Assembly: GCF_030409525.1 (NCBI RefSeq)
Contig: NZ_JAUFQB010000007.1
Location: forward strand, 24,089 to 88,088
DNA: 64,000 nt
Direction: 5' to 3'
From: Kaistella yonginensis
GTDB lineage: Bacteria > Bacteroidota > Bacteroidia > Flavobacteriales > Weeksellaceae
Shown: positions 8,060-15,199 of the stretch, piece by piece
Numbering within the stretch: position 1 is the stretch's first letter
Layout of the letters: each line of letters begins with the position of its first letter
Made by a program: the position numbers and the translations under genes
The notes under the pieces: generated by a model
What the model was told of the DNA's origin: nothing
Databases searched by the model: none
The model's input: only the letters and a program-made list of their open reading frames with translations

Positions 8060-8239
8060 AATAGGATTTCATCCTATTCTTTGTTAAATCGTCCCTGTGG
8101 GACTCTATTGATTTTGTTTTTTTTGCATAAAAAAAGACTTCAACGAATTTCTAATGAGATTTCATCCTATTCTTTGCTAAATCGTCCCTGTGGGACTCTA
8201 TTGATTTTGTTTTTTTTGCATAAAAAAAGACTTCAACGA
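8060..8239. repeat. 93-bp tandem duplication carrying two two-hairpin elements
   Basis: About 82 bases starting at 8065 are repeated from 8158 with one visible mismatch, a period of 93 bases. Each unit holds a two-hairpin element: hairpin 1 at 8060-8078 (degenerate in the second copy) and hairpin 2, GTCCCTGTGGGAC, at 8091-8103 and 8184-8196. Each also carries the A-rich track plus GACTTCAACGA, which is the 3' arm of the trp attenuator. The trpE-proximal copy of that arm (about 8129-8146) has no complementary 5' arm beside it. Confidence 0.88.
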
Positions 8240-8255
8240 GTCCCGTCAAAGTCTT
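8222..8255 (-). terminator. trp operon attenuator (intrinsic terminator)
   Basis: On the minus strand a 12-bp stem (8244-8255 with 8227-8238, including two G-U pairs) closes a five-base loop and runs straight into seven U residues. It lies downstream of the leader peptide and upstream of trpE. An octamer CAAATCTT at 8281-8288, immediately after the leader stop codon, can pair with the 5' arm (AAGA-TTTG around a bulged C, 8247-8255). It is therefore a candidate antiterminator strand. Confidence 0.85.
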
Positions 8256-8290
8256 AAATATGTTTTTACAAACAGAATACAAGATTTGCT

Positions 8291-8347
8291 TCAGACCCTA
8301 AAGGAGTTTGAATGCCACCACCAAGTATTATTTGTTGCTATAATCAT
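8291..8347 (-). CDS. trpL: trp leader peptide (18 aa, three consecutive Trp)
   Basis: The short frame starting at ATG 8347 encodes MIIATNNTWWWHSNSFRV and then TGA. Trp codons 9-11 lie at 8315-8323. Its position fits ribosome-mediated attenuation. A ribosome stalled on the Trp codons leaves the candidate antiterminator at 8281-8288 free, so trpE is read. A ribosome that reaches the stop codon covers that octamer and lets the terminator at 8222-8255 form. A -7 promoter box ends only four bases before the ATG, so the leader mRNA has almost no 5' UTR. The peptide itself is presumably without function. Confidence 0.88.
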   Translation of the reverse strand: MIIATNNTWWWHSNSFRV

Positions 8348-8351
8348 GGAG

Positions 8352-8381
8352 CAAATATATAAATGTTTTTTTAATCTGCAA
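8352..8381 (-). promoter_or_regulatory. trp operon promoter
   Basis: The -7 box TATATTTG (8352-8359) matches the Bacteroidota TAnnTTTG consensus. A TTG -33 element (8379-8381) lies exactly 19 bases upstream. Transcription is expected to begin within a few bases of the leader ATG. Confidence 0.75.
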
Positions 8382-8396
8382 TTTTTATTTTAAAAT

Positions 8397-9524
8397 TTAT
8401 TCCTCCTCATTTTTCAACGCCATCAGCAATTGATAGGCACCTTTTGTGACAAATTTTTTGGTTTTATTTTCTTCTTTGAAATTTAAAAGTTCGGTAAAAC
8501 CATTTTCGGAATTGCCAATTTCTACGGGAAACATTTTGAAGGTTTTGGGTTTTGTTTCTTCAAAAATGTATTGTTTTTCTTCCCAAGTTACAATCGCATC
8601 ATCGGGAATTACAAAACCAATTTCAGAATCTGCTTCTATTTCGGCATTCATAAAAGTTCCGGGAATTAAAGTCGCATCTTGATCTACAAAATGACAATGC
8701 ACCAAAACGCTGCGATCTGCAGAAAAGTCTTTTCCAAGAAGAAAAATGCGGGCTTCATATTTCTTTTTTGGGTTTTGATTGGTGTACGCAAAAACTTTTT
8801 GACCAACAGAAATTTTGCTCAAATCTTTTTCGAAAACCTTCAATGCCAAATGAATGTCGGAAGTATTCACAATCTCAAACATTTTTTCCATCGGCGAAAC
8901 ATATTGCCCAATATTCACGTTCACGCTGGAAATATATCCCGAAATTGGCGATGAAACCGCGAAACTCCGTCGGATATTATTGGCGTTCAAAGTGTTTGGA
9001 TTGATTCCAACTGAACTCAATTTTTGCGCCGTACTTTTCATCATAATATTTTGATTTTGCGCTTCATTATATGCTTTTTGGGTTACTTTATCAGAACTCG
9101 CTTTGTTTTCATTCAAATCTTTTTGTCGGGAATAATCTTGGTTTGCATATTTTAAATTGGATTTTGCCAACAAATAATCTTGTTGCAATTGCACCAATTC
9201 CGGATTTTCTAACATCGCCAAAGTTTGACCTTTCTTCACAAAATTTCCCGGCATAAATCTGGAAACTCGCACATAACCGCCACTTGGCGCAGAAACACTC
9301 GCCATTCCTTGTGGCGGAACATCTATTTGTCCCGTCAAAATTATTTTGTTTGCGATGTCCAAATTATTTAAAATTTGGGTTTCAATACCGGCATTTTTTA
9401 TTTGAAGATCCGTTAAACTAACCTGATTTCCAGAAACGGTTCCAATTTCTTCTTTCGCAGTTTCTTCTTTGGAGCAAGAACCTATTAAAAGTCCTGCAAA
9501 TAGTATGATTATTATATTCTTCAT
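8397..9524 (-). CDS. RND efflux periplasmic adaptor lipoprotein (CzcB/CusB-like)
   Basis: This 375-residue membrane fusion protein links the inner-membrane RND pump to the outer-membrane channel. An N-terminal lipoprotein signal (LLIGSC) gives Cys17 as the lipidated residue. A split biotinyl-lipoyl domain (PSGGYVRVSRFMPGNFVKKG near residue 80 and a partner after the coiled-coil hairpin) and a beta-barrel follow, as in HlyD/CusB proteins. It is the last gene of the five-gene efflux operon and lies one base after the TolC-like gene. No clear terminator separates it from the trp promoter, so some read-through into trpL is possible. Confidence 0.9.
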   Translation of the reverse strand: MKNIIIILFAGLLIGSCSKEETAKEEIGTVSGNQVSLTDLQIKNAGIETQILNNLDIANKIILTGQIDVPPQGMASVSAPSGGYVRVSRFMPGNFVKKGQTLAMLENPELVQLQQDYLLAKSNLKYANQDYSRQKDLNENKASSDKVTQKAYNEAQNQNIMMKSTAQKLSSVGINPNTLNANNIRRSFAVSSPISGYISSVNVNIGQYVSPMEKMFEIVNTSDIHLALKVFEKDLSKISVGQKVFAYTNQNPKKKYEARIFLLGKDFSADRSVLVHCHFVDQDATLIPGTFMNAEIEADSEIGFVIPDDAIVTWEEKQYIFEETKPKTFKMFPVEIGNSENGFTELLNFKEENKTKKFVTKGAYQLLMALKNEEE

Positions 9525-9525
9525 T

Positions 9526-10749
9526 TTATTCTTCTGTTAAATTATTGAGTTGAATGATTTTTTCATTCAGCATTTTTTGAGTGTCGATATTTTTATTTTG
9601 AATGTCTAAACTTTGATTGGTTAAAATAGACCATTCCAAATAGTTGATTTCGCCTTCATAATAGAGGCGATTTGCAGTTTTGAAGATAGTTTCAGCGTTT
9701 TGCAAACCTTTGGTTTTGTAGTAATCGGTTTCGTTTTTTAGTTTTTCATATTCGCTAAAAAGAGAACTGTATTGATTTTTCAAATTTCTGGAACCTACTT
9801 CATAATTATTTTCCGCAATCAGTTGGTTTATTTTCTGCCCTTCGATCAAAGATTTTTGCGCTCCATTGAAAAGTGGAATTCCAACACCGATCATTCCGGA
9901 ATGAAAACGTGCAGATCGATTGTAAAATTGATCATCTGCTCCAGTTCCAAACATGCTAGAATTGTTGTAACCAATGCTAAAAGTGGGCAATAATTTAGAT
10001 TTTTCGGCTTTTAATTTGGCGAGTTCGATGCTTTTTTGCTGTTCCAATTTTTTTAAAATTACTGGATTTCCTGCATATTTTACATCTTGGTTTATAAAAC
10101 TCAATTGGTAGAAATCTGAATTTTCATTGGTGTAAAAAGTTTCATCATTCAAAAGATAATTGAATTGCAAAAGCGTTGTTTCTCGGTCTTTTTTCAAGTT
10201 TGCCAATTGTATTTCTGCCTGACTTCTGTAATTTTCTGCCGTGGTTTTTTCCAAAATATTGCTTTCACCTTTTTTCAAACGAAGTTCGGCTCTTTTGTAA
10301 TAATTGGTGTAGATGGAATCTGCTTTTAGAAGGAGTTTTTGCTTTTCGTTTTGATAGTTTAATTCATTGTAAATCAAAGCGATTTCCCGTTTCAATTGCC
10401 ATTTTTGAAGGTCTAAATTGAGGACAGAACTTTTCCATTCTTCTATTAAAACTTGCTTTTGGGAATTGTAAAATCCGGGTAATCTCAAAGTTTGGCTTAC
10501 CGAAAATTTGTTGTCCGTATAAGCAGATGCAAATTGCCCAATTTCTCCAGAAACGTGAAGTGGTTCTACAACAGCGTAAGATTTTTTGATCTTTTCTTGA
10601 TAATCTATTTGAAGTTTTCCGTTTTTCAAATTCAGATTATTTTTGAATGCTTTTTCGTAGGCATTTTCAAGAGAAATGGGTGTTTGTGATTTCAGTTGAA
10701 TAGCCATCAATACTGAAAATGCGATTACTATTTTTATTATATGTTTCAT
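9526..10749 (-). CDS. TolC-family outer membrane efflux channel (CzcC/CusC-like)
   Basis: The 407-residue protein has a cleavable signal peptide (through about residue 22, LKSQ) and two outer membrane efflux repeats rich in coiled-coil helices, matching the TolC family. It would form the outer-membrane exit duct for the pump encoded upstream. It lies between the pump and the adaptor, so the operon order is pump, channel, adaptor. Substrate cannot be told from this component. Confidence 0.9.
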   Translation of the reverse strand: MKHIIKIVIAFSVLMAIQLKSQTPISLENAYEKAFKNNLNLKNGKLQIDYQEKIKKSYAVVEPLHVSGEIGQFASAYTDNKFSVSQTLRLPGFYNSQKQVLIEEWKSSVLNLDLQKWQLKREIALIYNELNYQNEKQKLLLKADSIYTNYYKRAELRLKKGESNILEKTTAENYRSQAEIQLANLKKDRETTLLQFNYLLNDETFYTNENSDFYQLSFINQDVKYAGNPVILKKLEQQKSIELAKLKAEKSKLLPTFSIGYNNSSMFGTGADDQFYNRSARFHSGMIGVGIPLFNGAQKSLIEGQKINQLIAENNYEVGSRNLKNQYSSLFSEYEKLKNETDYYKTKGLQNAETIFKTANRLYYEGEINYLEWSILTNQSLDIQNKNIDTQKMLNEKIIQLNNLTEE

Positions 10750-10768
10750 TTTTTTTAATTTTTTATTT

Positions 10769-10801
10769 AATCCTTCAAGGTTTTTAAGACCTTGAAGGAT
10801 T
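10769..10801. repeat. Intercistronic 13-bp-stem hairpin between pump and channel genes
   Basis: A perfect inverted repeat, AATCCTTCAAGGT with ACCTTGAAGGATT, encloses a seven-base loop. There is no strong U-tract on the minus strand. It is therefore more likely an mRNA-stabilising or processing hairpin that adjusts pump versus channel levels than a full terminator. Confidence 0.7.
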
Positions 10802-10809
10802 TTATTATT

Positions 10810-13800
10810 CTACTCATGAAAACCATCTTCGTCATTGCTTATTTCCACTATTTTTTTGCGACGATCTGGGAAATGTTCTTCAAACCAAATGTAAATTAAC
10901 GGCAATAAATACAGCGTGAGGAAAGTTGCCAACAGCAAACCTCCGATGACCACGGTTGCTAAAGGTCTTTGAACTTCTGCACCTTCTCCGTTACTTAATG
11001 CCATTGGTAAAAATCCGAGTGACGCAACTAAAGCCGTCATCAAAACTGGTCGTAATCTTATTTTTCCACCGATTTTCACGACTTCTTTTAGATCAGAAAT
11101 GCTTTCTTTTTGACGATTAAATTCTGCGATTAAAACGATTCCGTTCAAAACTGCAACTCCGAAAAGTGCGATGAAACCTACTCCTGCAGAAATACTGAAG
11201 TTCATATCCCGAATCCAGAGGGAAAGTATTCCTCCAATCATAGAAAGTGGAATTGCGGAGAAAATCAATAATCCATATTTTACAGAATTAAAGGCGAAAT
11301 ACAACATCAGTAAAATTAAGAATAAACTTAATGGAACCGCGATTGCCAAACGAGATTTCGCTTGCTGAAGATTTTCAAAAGTTCCGCCATAAGTGATGGA
11401 ATATCCTGGTGGAAGTTCAAAATTTTTCTCCACCATTTTCTGCAAATCTTCTACGGTAGATTGTATGTCTCGGTCTCTGACATTGAAACCGACGATAATT
11501 CTACGCATCGCATTTTCCCGCTGAATTTGATTAATGCTTTCCTTTAATTCTACATTTGCGACGGTGCTCAAAGGAATTTCGATGCCAGAAGGAGTGGAAA
11601 TGAGGAGATTATTTACATCTTCCACATTTTTTCTTTGTTCGCCATCTAAACGAACGACGAGATCAAATTTTTTCTCGCCTTCAAAAACGGAACCGGTAGA
11701 TTGTCCTGCAAATGCGGTGTTTACAATATTATTTACATCGGAAACATTTAAACCAAATTGCGAAAGTGCATCTCTTTTGTATGTAATTACAATTTGTGGC
11801 ATTCCGGAAATGGGTTCTACATAAATATTTTGCGCGCCATTTATTTTCTTGGAAATTTCGCCCAATTTTTCGGAATAAACTTTCAAAGTATCCAGATTTT
11901 CGCCATAAATTTTACAAACTACATCTTGTCTTGCTCCGGTCATCAATTCGTTAAACCGCATTGCTACAGGATATTGAAAAGAATAAGTAACGCCAATAAT
12001 ATTTTTTTTCAATTCTGCGGACATTTTTTCGGCGAGATCGTCGTAGGTTTTTGCGGAAGTCCATTCTTTGCGAGGTTTTAAGATAATCATCATATCACTT
12101 GCATCAATCGGCATTGGATCTGTGGGAATTTCACTGCTTCCAGTTTTCCCTACAATTTTTTCTATTTCGGGAAATTTTTTCATTAAAACTTTAGCGGATT
12201 TTTGAACGGCTTCGGTGGAAGTTTTCAAATTACTTCCGGGCAAAACTCTAGTGTCAACCGCAAAATCTCCTTCTGGTAATGAAGGGATAAATTCGCCACC
12301 CAATCTGCTCATTACAAATAAAGAGATGAAAAATAAACCAACGGTACTAAAGAAAATAAGGTTGGGAATTTTTAAAGCCATATTTAATGATCGATGGTAG
12401 AAAGATTCAAATTTTTCCATCATCTTGTCTGAAAAATTCTTTTTTAAATCTATTTTTTTAGACAAAACCAAAGAACTCATCATCGGAATGTAGGTAAGCG
12501 AAAGGATAAATGCACCCAACAAAGCGAAAATTACCGTTTGTGCCATTGGTTTGAACATTTTTCCTTCGATTCCTTGCAAAGTTAAAATTGGTAAATAAAC
12601 GATGAGAATAATAATCTGCCCGAAAACTGCGGAATTCATCATTTTGCTGGAAGAAGTATAAACTTCGCGATTCATAAAATCCTGCGACACTTTTTTGTCT
12701 TGAAACTTGGTTAAATGCCGAAATCGATGGAGAATTGATTCTACAATAATGACGGCTCCATCTACAATCAGCCCAAAATCCAGCGCGCCCAAACTCATTA
12801 AATTTCCAGAAACTCCGAAAATATTCATCATAATAATGGCGAAAAGCATTGCTAAAGGAATTACGGAAGCAACCAATAATCCTGCACGAAAATTCCCGAG
12901 AAATAAGACCAAAACGAAGACGACAATCAGCGCGCCTTCCATTAAATTTTTGCTAACGGTGCTTATTGCGTTGTTCACCATTTTGGTTCTATCCAAAAAA
13001 GCATCGATTTTTACGCCTTCTGGAAGTGTTTTTTGAATTTCCGTAATTCTGGTTTTTACATCAGCGATTACTTCATTAGAATTTGCGCCTTTCATCATCA
13101 TTACCACTGCACCTGCAACTTCGCCTTCGCCATTGTACGTCATCGCTCCGTAACGAATGGCTTTTCCGTATTGAACGGTTCCAATATTTTTGATGAGAAT
13201 TGGTGTTCCATCTGGCAAATTTTTTACCACCGTATTTTCAATATCAGCGATTTTATTAATCAAACCTTCCGTTCGGATAAACAGAACACTTGGACCTTTT
13301 TCGATATATGCACCACCAGTATTTTGATTATTATTTTGCAAAGCATCAAAAACTTCGGTAATCGTAACGCCCATCGATTTTAAAACGGATGGATTTACGG
13401 CAACTTCATATTGTTTTAAATTTCCACCAAAACTCGCAACATCCGCCACTCCAGGAGTTCCCAGCAATTGTCTGCGAATAATCCAATCTTGAATGGTTCG
13501 CAATTCCATAGCATCAAAACGGTGCTCGTATCCTTTTTTCGGACGCACAACATATTGGTAAATTTCGCCTAAACCTGTGGTAATTGGCGCCATTTGTGGA
13601 ACTCCTAAATTGGTGGGAATATCTTTGGAAACTTGTTGTAGCCGTTCTGCAACTTGTTGACGAGCCAACATTAAATCGATATTATCTTCAAAAACAATGG
13701 TAATCACAGATAAACCAAAGCGTGAAAAACTTCGCATCTCTTTGATTCCCTGAATATTATTATTAATTTGTTCTAAAGGAAAAGTGATGAAGCGTTCCAC

Positions 13801-13980
13801 ATCTGGAGCACCCAAACTTGGAGAAACGGTAATAATCTGCACCTGATTATCGGTAATGTCTGGAACCGCATCAATAGGGAGATTTTTGAGTTCGAATAAT
13901 CCATAAATAATTAAACCAAGCGTCATCAAAATGATGATCAGTTTATTTTTTATAGAAAATTCTATAATTTTATTAAGCAT
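10810..13980 (-). CDS. Heavy-metal efflux RND pump, CzcA/CusA family
   Basis: This 1056-residue proton-driven exporter has the standard RND layout of 12 membrane helices and two large periplasmic loops. The helix-4 signature is DFG-X3-DGA-X3-VE at residues 401-414 (Asp401, Asp407, Glu414). That pattern is associated with the divalent-cation HME-RND groups (Co/Zn/Cd/Ni) rather than the Cu/Ag group, so a CzcA-like role is inferred although databases often name such proteins CusA. It starts immediately after two accessory genes and is followed by the TolC and adaptor genes. No metal regulator is adjacent. Confidence 0.93.
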   Translation of the reverse strand: MLNKIIEFSIKNKLIIILMTLGLIIYGLFELKNLPIDAVPDITDNQVQIITVSPSLGAPDVERFITFPLEQINNNIQGIKEMRSFSRFGLSVITIVFEDNIDLMLARQQVAERLQQVSKDIPTNLGVPQMAPITTGLGEIYQYVVRPKKGYEHRFDAMELRTIQDWIIRRQLLGTPGVADVASFGGNLKQYEVAVNPSVLKSMGVTITEVFDALQNNNQNTGGAYIEKGPSVLFIRTEGLINKIADIENTVVKNLPDGTPILIKNIGTVQYGKAIRYGAMTYNGEGEVAGAVVMMMKGANSNEVIADVKTRITEIQKTLPEGVKIDAFLDRTKMVNNAISTVSKNLMEGALIVVFVLVLFLGNFRAGLLVASVIPLAMLFAIIMMNIFGVSGNLMSLGALDFGLIVDGAVIIVESILHRFRHLTKFQDKKVSQDFMNREVYTSSSKMMNSAVFGQIIILIVYLPILTLQGIEGKMFKPMAQTVIFALLGAFILSLTYIPMMSSLVLSKKIDLKKNFSDKMMEKFESFYHRSLNMALKIPNLIFFSTVGLFFISLFVMSRLGGEFIPSLPEGDFAVDTRVLPGSNLKTSTEAVQKSAKVLMKKFPEIEKIVGKTGSSEIPTDPMPIDASDMMIILKPRKEWTSAKTYDDLAEKMSAELKKNIIGVTYSFQYPVAMRFNELMTGARQDVVCKIYGENLDTLKVYSEKLGEISKKINGAQNIYVEPISGMPQIVITYKRDALSQFGLNVSDVNNIVNTAFAGQSTGSVFEGEKKFDLVVRLDGEQRKNVEDVNNLLISTPSGIEIPLSTVANVELKESINQIQRENAMRRIIVGFNVRDRDIQSTVEDLQKMVEKNFELPPGYSITYGGTFENLQQAKSRLAIAVPLSLFLILLMLYFAFNSVKYGLLIFSAIPLSMIGGILSLWIRDMNFSISAGVGFIALFGVAVLNGIVLIAEFNRQKESISDLKEVVKIGGKIRLRPVLMTALVASLGFLPMALSNGEGAEVQRPLATVVIGGLLLATFLTLYLLPLIYIWFEEHFPDRRKKIVEISNDEDGFHE

Positions 13981-13998
13981 ATTATTTTTAGTTAAAAA

Positions 13999-14027
13999 CG
14001 CTGTTAGAGCGAAAAACTCTAACAGCG
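13999..14027. repeat. Intercistronic hairpin upstream of the RND pump gene
   Basis: CGCTGTTAGAG and CTCTAACAGCG form an 11-bp stem with a seven-base loop between the 172-residue membrane gene and the pump gene. There is no U-tract on the minus strand, so a processing or stability role is more likely than termination. Confidence 0.65.
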
Positions 14028-14033
14028 ATTGGA

Positions 14034-14552
14034 TTAATCGTGGTTTTTATCACTCTTTTCGAGGTCTTCTTTTTTGGAATCTCCGCTATTTTCATTTTGA
14101 TTTTCAGAGAAACCGCTTCTTATTTCGGTGTGTCTAATTTCTCCACCGCTAGTTCCGGTTTTTTGAGCAAAAAATAGCGTTCCTATTGCGAGTAAACCAA
14201 CAACATAAGGAGCAAATTTGGAGATTGAATAATTTTTCCAACTTGAAAAAAGTGCAATTAGCGAAAAACCACCCAAAACATAAGAAAAACCAGCGAAAAG
14301 TTCTGCTGCTTCTTCGTGGGTGTGAATAAGATCTTTGGAAACTCCCTGAAGTTTTTCTATAGCATCTTCGGCATTTTCACCTGTTGCCATCGCCAAGATG
14401 GAAGCGATTGCACCGAGAATAAAAATGATATATGCGTTGCGTTTTGTGACTTCGGATTTTGTAAAAATTCCGATCAAAAGTAAGATGATTCCTACGATAG
14501 GAAATATGATAGGCAAATGGTTTACAACCAGATGCAGGTGTGAATTGTTCAT
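14034..14552 (-). CDS. Four-helix membrane protein of the metal efflux operon
   Basis: The 172-residue protein has four hydrophobic segments (about residues 14-30, 41-57, 87-103 and 112-130). It has a histidine-bearing N-terminus (HLHLVVNHLP) and a conserved-looking HTHEEAAELF segment. The C-terminal tail of about 30 residues is polar and low complexity and ends NHD. The general pattern resembles DUF2231-type membrane proteins. It is the gene directly before the RND pump, 53 bases upstream, so a role in metal export or sensing is likely by context only. No catalytic motif is visible. Confidence 0.65.
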   Translation of the reverse strand: MNNSHLHLVVNHLPIIFPIVGIILLLIGIFTKSEVTKRNAYIIFILGAIASILAMATGENAEDAIEKLQGVSKDLIHTHEEAAELFAGFSYVLGGFSLIALFSSWKNYSISKFAPYVVGLLAIGTLFFAQKTGTSGGEIRHTEIRSGFSENQNENSGDSKKEDLEKSDKNHD

Positions 14553-14642
14553 TGTTTTTAATTTAAAATTAAACTTTAAGTTAGGTCAATTACAGTCGAA
14601 ATCTAAAGATTTGACATCATAATTTGTACTGAAAATTTTAAA

Positions 14643-15026
14643 TTAAATTTTTGGGGGTTCCCAAATTTTTGAAAATACAGAAGGATAGAATTTTTCAGAA
14701 TATGAAAAATTACTAGAATAATCAACGTAAATTGATTGATTAAGAATATTAAAAGTTGTTCTTTCTGGTGGAATATTGAGATTCACAATGGAATTAGAAA
14801 AATCATGCGTTTTGAAAGGCAATTTCATATCCTGTTTGTAATCGCTGTCTTTCACTTGTTCATCAATATAATGCATTTTGAAAAACGCAAAAATCGACAT
14901 TCCAGAGTCGGAAATTTTATGGGAAATAAAATGTTCGATCAAGTTGGGCATTTTCACTAATTGTCTGACCTCACTAAAAGAAGTGAGATAAATACAAATC
15001 GTAAAATAAACGAACCATTTTTTCAC
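14643..15026 (-). CDS. Small secreted protein of unknown function, first gene of the efflux cluster
   Basis: The 127-residue protein has a signal-peptide-like N-terminus (about residues 1-18) and then a soluble region without cysteines. Noticeable features are a His-containing segment, HFISHK near 32-37, and FKMHYIDEQV near 49-58. It matches no family I can name. It lies 90 bases upstream of the membrane gene and in the same direction as the RND operon, so it may be a periplasmic accessory factor. That is inference from position. Confidence 0.55.
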   Translation of the reverse strand: MKKWFVYFTICIYLTSFSEVRQLVKMPNLIEHFISHKISDSGMSIFAFFKMHYIDEQVKDSDYKQDMKLPFKTHDFSNSIVNLNIPPERTTFNILNQSIYVDYSSNFSYSEKFYPSVFSKIWEPPKI

Positions 15027-15169
15027 AGTACAAAGTTAAAGAAAATTGTTTACAAAACCCTGTAAATGAAAAATTTGGAATCAGTACAAATAAAAATAAT
15101 CGGTTGAAAAATGAAAAAAGATTGATTTAGTTGAACTTTAGCGGGTCTTTTTCTTCCCAAAAAAATTAC

Positions 15170-15177
15170 TAAATTTG
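15170..15177 (+). promoter_or_regulatory. Probable lysS promoter -7 box
   Basis: TAAATTTG matches TAnnTTTG and lies 22 bases before the lysS ATG. No good -33 element is seen at the expected distance, so support is partial. Confidence 0.45.
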
Positions 15178-15199
15178 CAGACTTAAAATAGCAAGAAAA

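Noticed and set aside
10769-10801. Terminator ending the RND pump transcript
   Set aside because: The stem is strong but no U-tract follows on the minus strand, and the downstream genes belong to the same efflux system.
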